Shown here: piece after piece, positions 29,413-33,184 of the stretch | How positions within the stretch are numbered: the stretch's first letter is position 1 | Layout of the letters: every line of letters begins with the position of its first letter | Origin: DASUNQ01 sp036277075 | GTDB lineage: Bacteria; Acidobacteriota; Thermoanaerobaculia; Multivoradales; UBA5704 | NCBI GenBank assembly: GCA_036277075.1 | Contig: DASUNQ010000213.1 | Coordinates: 1 to 33,184 of the forward strand | Reading direction: 5' to 3' | Length of the DNA: 33,184 bases | Position numbers and translations under genes: made by a program | Notes under the pieces: generated by a model | What the model was told of the DNA's origin: nothing | Databases searched by the model: none | The model's input: the letters and a program-made list of their open reading frames with translations, nothing else

Positions 29413-30300
29413 CTAGCCGCGCGGGGCGGGCAGGTCGACCGGCACACCCGTGCCGGCGCCGAAGTACGCCCGCGAGTTGGCCCCCGGGTAGGCAAACCCG
29501 TTGATCAGGATCCGGCGCGGCGCGCCGCCCCGATTCTCGGCGCTGCGGTGGACGACGTAGGGGCCGAAGAAGGCGGCGCTCCCGGCCGCGAGCAGCGCCG
29601 GCACCCCGTCGCGGTCCTGGTACTCGCTCCGCACCTCCGCGGGGTCGCGGTGGCCGCCGCGGCCGCTGCCGGGGTAGAAGACGAGCGGGCCGTTGTCGAG
29701 CGTCGAGTCGTCGATCGCCACCACCGCCTGCACGTAGCTGCCCCGGCCGTCGCGGTCGCGCCACTCGGGGGTGCCGTAGCGGCGGTGCTCGCTGTCCTGG
29801 TGGGGCTCGAACTCGAGGCCGTCGTTGGGGTACTTGGCGTGGAGCTGGTTGAGCAGGTGGACGGCGCTTCCAGAGCCGAAGAGCTGGCCGACGACGCCGG
29901 TCAGCCGCGGATCGCGCCCGCAGGCCAGGAGCGCCGGCTCGCACCCGCCCGCCCAGACGACGCGCAGCAGCCGCCGCGCGCCGCCGCCGTGGCGGAACCC
30001 ATTCATGGGTTCCGCGACCCGAGAGGTCGCCTGCCGGAGCAGGCGCTCGGTTTGGGATTGCGGGTTGGCGGCGCCGAAGACGAACTGGCTGCCGGCGTGC
30101 TCGAGCTTGCGCTCGGCGTCCGCGCCCTCGCCGTCCCCGTCCAAGAGCGTCACCCCCAGGGCCCGCCCCACCGCGCGGACGCGCTCGGCCGCCGCCGCCA
30201 TCGCCGCGACCTCCTTGGGCGCGAAGAGGCCTTCGAGGACGAGGTATCCGTCGTCGTAGAACCGATCGATGTCGGCCCGGGAGAGCTGCGGGTACGTCAA
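29413..30300 (-). CDS. Phytanoyl-CoA dioxygenase (PhyH)-like Fe(II)/2-oxoglutarate oxygenase
   Basis: Protein of 295 residues. It opens with the PhyH signature SRADIDRFYDDGYLVLEGLF. Iron ligands: H-x-D in FEPHQDSEHRRYG and a later His in YVVHRSAENRGGAPRRILIN, whose Arg would bind 2-oxoglutarate. Further family blocks are LHAKYPNDG, VVAIDDSTLDNGPLVFYPGS and AGSAAFFGPY. The start is a TTG at 30300 with AGGA about 14 bases upstream, so the N terminus is uncertain by a few codons. First gene of the minus-strand set with the haem peroxidase and zinc peptidase; both oxygenases may act on the same lipid or secondary metabolite, which is inference. Confidence 0.88.
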   Translation of the reverse strand: MTYPQLSRADIDRFYDDGYLVLEGLFAPKEVAAMAAAAERVRAVGRALGVTLLDGDGEGADAERKLEHAGSQFVFGAANPQSQTERLLRQATSRVAEPMNGFRHGGGARRLLRVVWAGGCEPALLACGRDPRLTGVVGQLFGSGSAVHLLNQLHAKYPNDGLEFEPHQDSEHRRYGTPEWRDRDGRGSYVQAVVAIDDSTLDNGPLVFYPGSGRGGHRDPAEVRSEYQDRDGVPALLAAGSAAFFGPYVVHRSAENRGGAPRRILINGFAYPGANSRAYFGAGTGVPVDLPAPRG

Positions 30301-30491
30301 GCTGCGGGTTTCCTAACCCTAAGGATAGCAGATGCCGCATTTCGCCTCCCCTTCAGCGCATGAACCCGAGGTCCAGGGGACGCAGTCGTCGCTCTCGGAC
30401 CTTCTGCTCTTCGAGCTCGAGGAGCCCAAGGTTCGGAGCGGCGATGACCCGGCCCTGAGGTATTGTCGGGAGCGCTCGATGTAGGGTCGAC

Positions 30492-31058
30492 GTGGAAAGC
30501 CCAGACACAGAAGGTCCGGCGCCGGTTGCCGGGGGGACGCCGGCCGCCCCTCTCGGCCGGCAGGCGCGCCTGGCGGTCATGGGGCTTGCCGTCTGCGCGC
30601 TCGCGGCGCTCTTCTGGCCGCGTGGCGAGGGGACGGCGCCGGCCGGCCTCCTCCTCGACGCCAACGGCCGCTCCGCCACCCTCGGCTCGCGGCTGACGCC
30701 GGTCTCGCTGGTCCACTTCTGGGCCACCTGGTGCCCCCCCTGCCTGACCGAGATCCCGGCCCTCCAGCGGCTGGCCGGCGACCTGCGCGGCGAGCACGGC
30801 TTCGGCGTCGTGCTCGTGGCGGTCGCGGACGACCGCGAGAAGGTGCGCGGCCTGCTCGGGGAGGCGGGGAACTCGGTGCTCCACGACACCGACTGGGAGG
30901 TGGCACGCCGCTACGGCACGCGCAAGCTGCCGGAGACCTACCTCGTCATCCGCGGCGAGGTGGTCGAGAAGTGGGCCGGCTCCACCGACTGGGACGACCC
31001 GGCCGTCCGCGCCAAGCTCCGCGCCCACGTCGCCGGCGCCGGCAAGCCGAAGGCCTAG
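30492..31058 (+). CDS. TlpA/ResA-like membrane-tethered thioredoxin
   Basis: Thiol-disulfide oxidoreductase of 188 residues. A Pro-rich N terminus is followed by one membrane helix (RLAVMGLAVCALAALFWP, about 26-43). The thioredoxin fold starts at GLLLDANGRSATLGSRL. The active site is FWATWCPPCLTEIPAL with Cys81 and Cys84, and the cis-proline region is TRKLPETYLVIRGEVVEKW. The GTG start at 30492 is the first in the frame. The domain should face the periplasm and reduce disulfides, for example of cytochrome c apoproteins. Its stop shares the palindrome CTAG with the stop of the convergent pyrophosphatase remnant. The 191 bases upstream hold no clear gene. Confidence 0.9.
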   Translation: MESPDTEGPAPVAGGTPAAPLGRQARLAVMGLAVCALAALFWPRGEGTAPAGLLLDANGRSATLGSRLTPVSLVHFWATWCPPCLTEIPALQRLAGDLRGEHGFGVVLVAVADDREKVRGLLGEAGNSVLHDTDWEVARRYGTRKLPETYLVIRGEVVEKWAGSTDWDDPAVRAKLRAHVAGAGKPKA

Positions 31059-31288
31059 GGCCGCGCCTCGGGGCGCCCCGCCTCCTCGTCGTAATCCGCG
31101 ATCGCCGCCGCGATGACGCGGTACGCGTGCTCGCGGTCGTAGGTGCGCTCGACCGCGATCGTCGGCGGCGCGCCGTCGCCGCGCGCGGTGCCGGGGGAGA
31201 GGGCGCCCACCCGCGGCGGGTCCGGCCCCGGCTCGAGGCCGTGCCAGGGGTGCGGCCGCAGCGAGTGGAAGGGGCGCGGGAAGCTCAT
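31055..31288 (-). pseudogene. Inorganic pyrophosphatase reduced to 77 residues by in-frame deletions
   Basis: The ATG at 31288 begins SFPRPFHSLRPHPWHGLEPG, the N terminus of a soluble family I pyrophosphatase subgroup. The frame then jumps to RVGALSPGTARGDGAPPT, matching the short stretch before the catalytic D-P-L-D block, and again to IAVERTYDREHAYRVIAAAI and ADYDEEAG, the C-terminal helix. The metal-binding acids and most of the beta-barrel are missing, and the protein is about one third of normal length, yet there is no stop or frameshift. Called a remnant because it cannot be an active pyrophosphatase; a retained microprotein function cannot be excluded. Confidence 0.6.
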
Positions 31289-31308
31289 CGCCCGCCATCC
31301 TACGCGGC

Positions 31309-31338
31309 TTGACACTATGTCGTGACACGACGTATCGT
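31309..31338 (+). promoter_or_regulatory. Promoter with palindromic operator of the padR-permease pair
   Basis: TTGACA at 31309-31314 (perfect -35) and TATCGT at 31333-31338 are 18 bases apart. The spacer contains the perfect odd palindrome GTCGTGACACGAC at 31319-31331, inside an ATGT...ACGT frame reminiscent of PadR sites (ATGT-n8-ACAT). Start of transcription near 31345 would leave almost no leader before the ATG at 31347. Confidence 0.7.
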
Positions 31339-31346
31339 GGCGCGAC

Positions 31347-31697
31347 ATGAAGACGCCGACGGACCCCGCGCCCTCCTCCTTCCTGCCGCTGACGCCGGCG
31401 GCCTTCCACGTCCTCGTCGCGCTGGCCGGCGGCGAGCTCCACGGCTACGCCATCCTCAAGGAGGTCGAGGGGCGCACCGGCGGCGCGGTGCGGCTGAGCA
31501 CTGGCACCCTCTACGGGCTCGTCCAACGCTTCCTCGAGGCCGGCTTGATCGCCGAGGCCGGCGCGGACGAGCGCCGCCGCAGCTACCGCTTGACGCGCCT
31601 CGGCCGCCAGGTGGCCAGCGCCGAGGCCGAGCGGCTGGAGACGCTGGTCGAGGCCGCGCGCGCCCAGCGGCTGCTGCCGCGGCGGAGGCCGGTGTGA
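31347..31697 (+). CDS. PadR-family transcriptional regulator
   Basis: Winged-helix regulator of 116 residues. PadR hallmarks: PAAFHVLVALAGGELHGYAI, LKEVEGRTGGAVRLSTGTLY, GLVQRFLEAGLIAEAGADER and RRSYRLTRLGRQVASAEAER, the last being the wing and start of the dimerisation helix. It lies behind a promoter with an overlapping palindrome and overlaps the permease start (GTGA). In Acidobacteriota PadR genes commonly sit directly before ADOP permeases and repress them; the same is likely here. Confidence 0.93.
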   Translation: MKTPTDPAPSSFLPLTPAAFHVLVALAGGELHGYAILKEVEGRTGGAVRLSTGTLYGLVQRFLEAGLIAEAGADERRRSYRLTRLGRQVASAEAERLETLVEAARAQRLLPRRRPV

Positions 31698-33184
31698 GCC
31701 CGCCGTCGCGCGCGGCGCGGCTCTACCGCGCCTTGCTCCGCCTCTTCCCCGGCGAGTTCCGCGCCGACTTCGGCAGCGAGATGGAGGAGGTCTTCGCCAG
31801 CGAGCGCGGCGACGCCCGCCGCGGCGGCCGGCCGGCCCTCGCGCGCCTCTGGCTGCGCACCGCCTGGGACGCCCTCCGCGTCGGCCCGGCCCAGCACCTC
31901 GCGCTCCTCCGCCGCGACGGCGCCTACGCCCTGCGCGGCCTGCGCCGACGGCCGGGCTTCGCCGCCGCGATCGTCGCCACCCTGGCGCTCGGCTTCGGCG
32001 TCAACGCCGCGATGTTCGGCGTCCTCGACGCCACCGTGCTCGCGCCGCTCGCCTACCGCGACGCCGAGCGCCTCGTCGTCGTCTGGGAGCGCGACGAGAC
32101 GGGCGCCGCCTCCAACACCTCCTGGGCCACCTACCGCGACGTCGCCGAGCGGTCGCGGAGCCTCGCCTCGCTGGCCGCGATCGCCAACGGCTGGGCCAGC
32201 CTCGCCGGCGGCGAGGCCCCCGAGCTGCTCTTCGGCCTCCGCGTCACTCACAGCTTCTTCGACGTCTTCGCGGTGCGACCGCTCGTCGGCCGCGGCTTCC
32301 TCGCCGCCGAGGACCGGCCGGCCGGCGAGCGCGTCGTGGTCCTCGGCCACGGCCTCTGGCGGCGCCGCTTCGGCGGCGATCCGGCCGTCGTCGGCCGCAC
32401 CGTCGAGCTGAGCGGGCGGCCGGTGCGCGTCGTCGGCGTGCTGCCGGCGGAGTTCGCGACCACCTTCACCGAGGCCCTCTACGACGAGGAGTTCGACTAC
32501 CTCGTGCCGCTGCGCTACGACGCCGTCACCGAGTCGGCCTGCCGCACCTGCCGCCACATCGTGGCGGTGGGGAGGCTCCGCCCCGGCGTGACGCAAGGGG
32601 CCGCCGCCGCGGAGGTCGAGTCGGTCCTCGCCGGCCTGGCGCGCGAGCACCCGCACGACTACCCCGCCGCCGGCGGCGTGCTGCGGCCGCTGCGCGAGCA
32701 GGTCGTGGCCGGCGCGCGGCCGGGGCTGCTGGCGCTCTGGGCCGCCGTCGGCTGCCTGCTGCTGATCGCCACCGCCAACGTCGCCAGCCTGCTCCTCGCC
32801 CGCACCGCCGAGCGCCGCGAGGAGCTGGCGATCCGCGCCGCCCTGGGCGCCGGGCGGGCGCGCCTCTTCCGCCAGCTCCTGACCGAGAGCCTGGTCCTGG
32901 CCGGCGCGGGCGCCGCCGCCGGCGTGCTGCTCGCCGCCTTCGTCCTCCGCGCCGCGCTCGCCGCCGTGCCGTTCCCGGTGCCGCGTCTCGAGGAGGCGGC
33001 GCTCGGCGCGCGCGTGCTGCTCTTCGCCGCCGGCGCCTCGCTCCTCGTCGGGCTGGCCGTCACCCTGGTGCCGGCGGCGCACCTGCTCTGGCGCGGGCTG
33101 CCGGCGGTCGTCGAGTCCGGGGAGCGGGCGAGCGCGGGCGCCGCCCGCCAGCGGCTGCGCGGCGTCTTCGTCACCGCCGAGGTG
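31694..33184 (+). CDS. ADOP-type MacB-like permease (3' end outside window)
   Basis: First 497 residues of a putative ABC-type permease without an ATPase partner (acidobacterial duplicated orphan permease). The N-terminal cytoplasmic tag SRAARLYRALLRLFPGEFRA then DFGSEMEEVF is diagnostic. First membrane helix: RRPGFAAAIVATLALGFGVN. A MacB periplasmic core domain follows (LAYRDAERLVVVWERDETG, FFDVFAVRPLVGRGFLAAED, VVVLGHGLWRRRFGGDPAVV). Then the FtsX-type block GLLALWAAVGCLLLIATANV, RREELAIRAALGAGRARLFR and ESLVLAGAGAAAGVLLAAF. The second repeat should follow beyond the edge. Regulated with the preceding PadR gene. Substrate unknown. Confidence 0.92.
   Translation, partial: MSPPSRAARLYRALLRLFPGEFRADFGSEMEEVFASERGDARRGGRPALARLWLRTAWDALRVGPAQHLALLRRDGAYALRGLRRRPGFAAAIVATLALGFGVNAAMFGVLDATVLAPLAYRDAERLVVVWERDETGAASNTSWATYRDVAERSRSLASLAAIANGWASLAGGEAPELLFGLRVTHSFFDVFAVRPLVGRGFLAAEDRPAGERVVVLGHGLWRRRFGGDPAVVGRTVELSGRPVRVVGVLPAEFATTFTEALYDEEFDYLVPLRYDAVTESACRTCRHIVAVGRLRPGVTQGAAAAEVESVLAGLAREHPHDYPAAGGVLRPLREQVVAGARPGLLALWAAVGCLLLIATANVASLLLARTAERREELAIRAALGAGRARLFRQLLTESLVLAGAGAAAGVLLAAFVLRAALAAVPFPVPRLEEAALGARVLLFAAGASLLVGLAVTLVPAAHLLWRGLPAVVESGERASAGAARQRLRGVFVTAEV

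Overview
The window is a very GC-rich (about 70% by eye) bacterial chromosome segment. The best taxonomic hint is the PadR regulator directly followed by an orphan MacB-like permease (31347 to the right edge), the ADOP arrangement expanded in Acidobacteriota. With the base composition this suggests an acidobacterium, perhaps of the Thermoanaerobaculia. That assignment is inference.

Layout. 1-1993 (minus): FHA protein, a 31-residue membrane microprotein and a PP2C phosphatase, a Ser/Thr phospho-signalling operon. 2144-3958 (plus): secreted glycoside hydrolase-like protein. 3986-5590 (minus): DoxX, an orphan HigA-like antitoxin with the remnant of its toxin, and a broken M50 protease. 5728-12010: an island of clearly lower GC (about 52-55% in sampled lines) holding a five-gene, tightly overlapping plus-strand operon: DNA methyltransferase, 74-residue protein, SMC/Rad50-like ABC ATPase, unknown 327-residue protein, and a SIR2-domain protein with an unrecognised N-terminal half. 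It has its own promoter, with a perfect 18-bp palindrome between the -35 and -10 boxes, and a strong terminator. This is the best candidate for an undescribed system, most likely anti-phage or anti-plasmid defence.

12023-14305 (minus): XRE regulator, unknown protein, pterin dehydratase-like protein, a 13-codon leader ORF, a striking 21-bp-period repeat array that flips orientation at its centre, and a coiled-coil protein. 14532-16205 (plus): a small exported peptide with a duplicated GGTSVDPNG motif and a TPR protein. 16207-16668 (minus): a DNA-binding protein. 16755-17315 (plus): a thioredoxin-like gene with an in-frame TGA exactly where the first active-site cysteine should be (U-N-G-C), followed by a SECIS-like hairpin; I read it as a selenoprotein. 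17338-18485 (minus): two unknown genes.

18585-25665 (plus): a complete tripartite RND efflux operon (TetR, lipoprotein adaptor, HAE1 pump, OprM/NodT-type outer-membrane factor) plus a SAM methyltransferase. 25680-30300 (minus): membrane-anchored zinc peptidase, animal-type haem peroxidase of 949 residues, and phytanoyl-CoA-dioxygenase-like protein. 30492-31058 (plus): TlpA-like thioredoxin. 31055-31288 (minus): an inorganic pyrophosphatase stripped of its catalytic core by in-frame deletions. 31347-end: PadR and ADOP permease (cut by the window).

I saw no tRNA, rRNA, CRISPR array, transposase or integrase. All similarity statements come from reading motifs; no database search was run.
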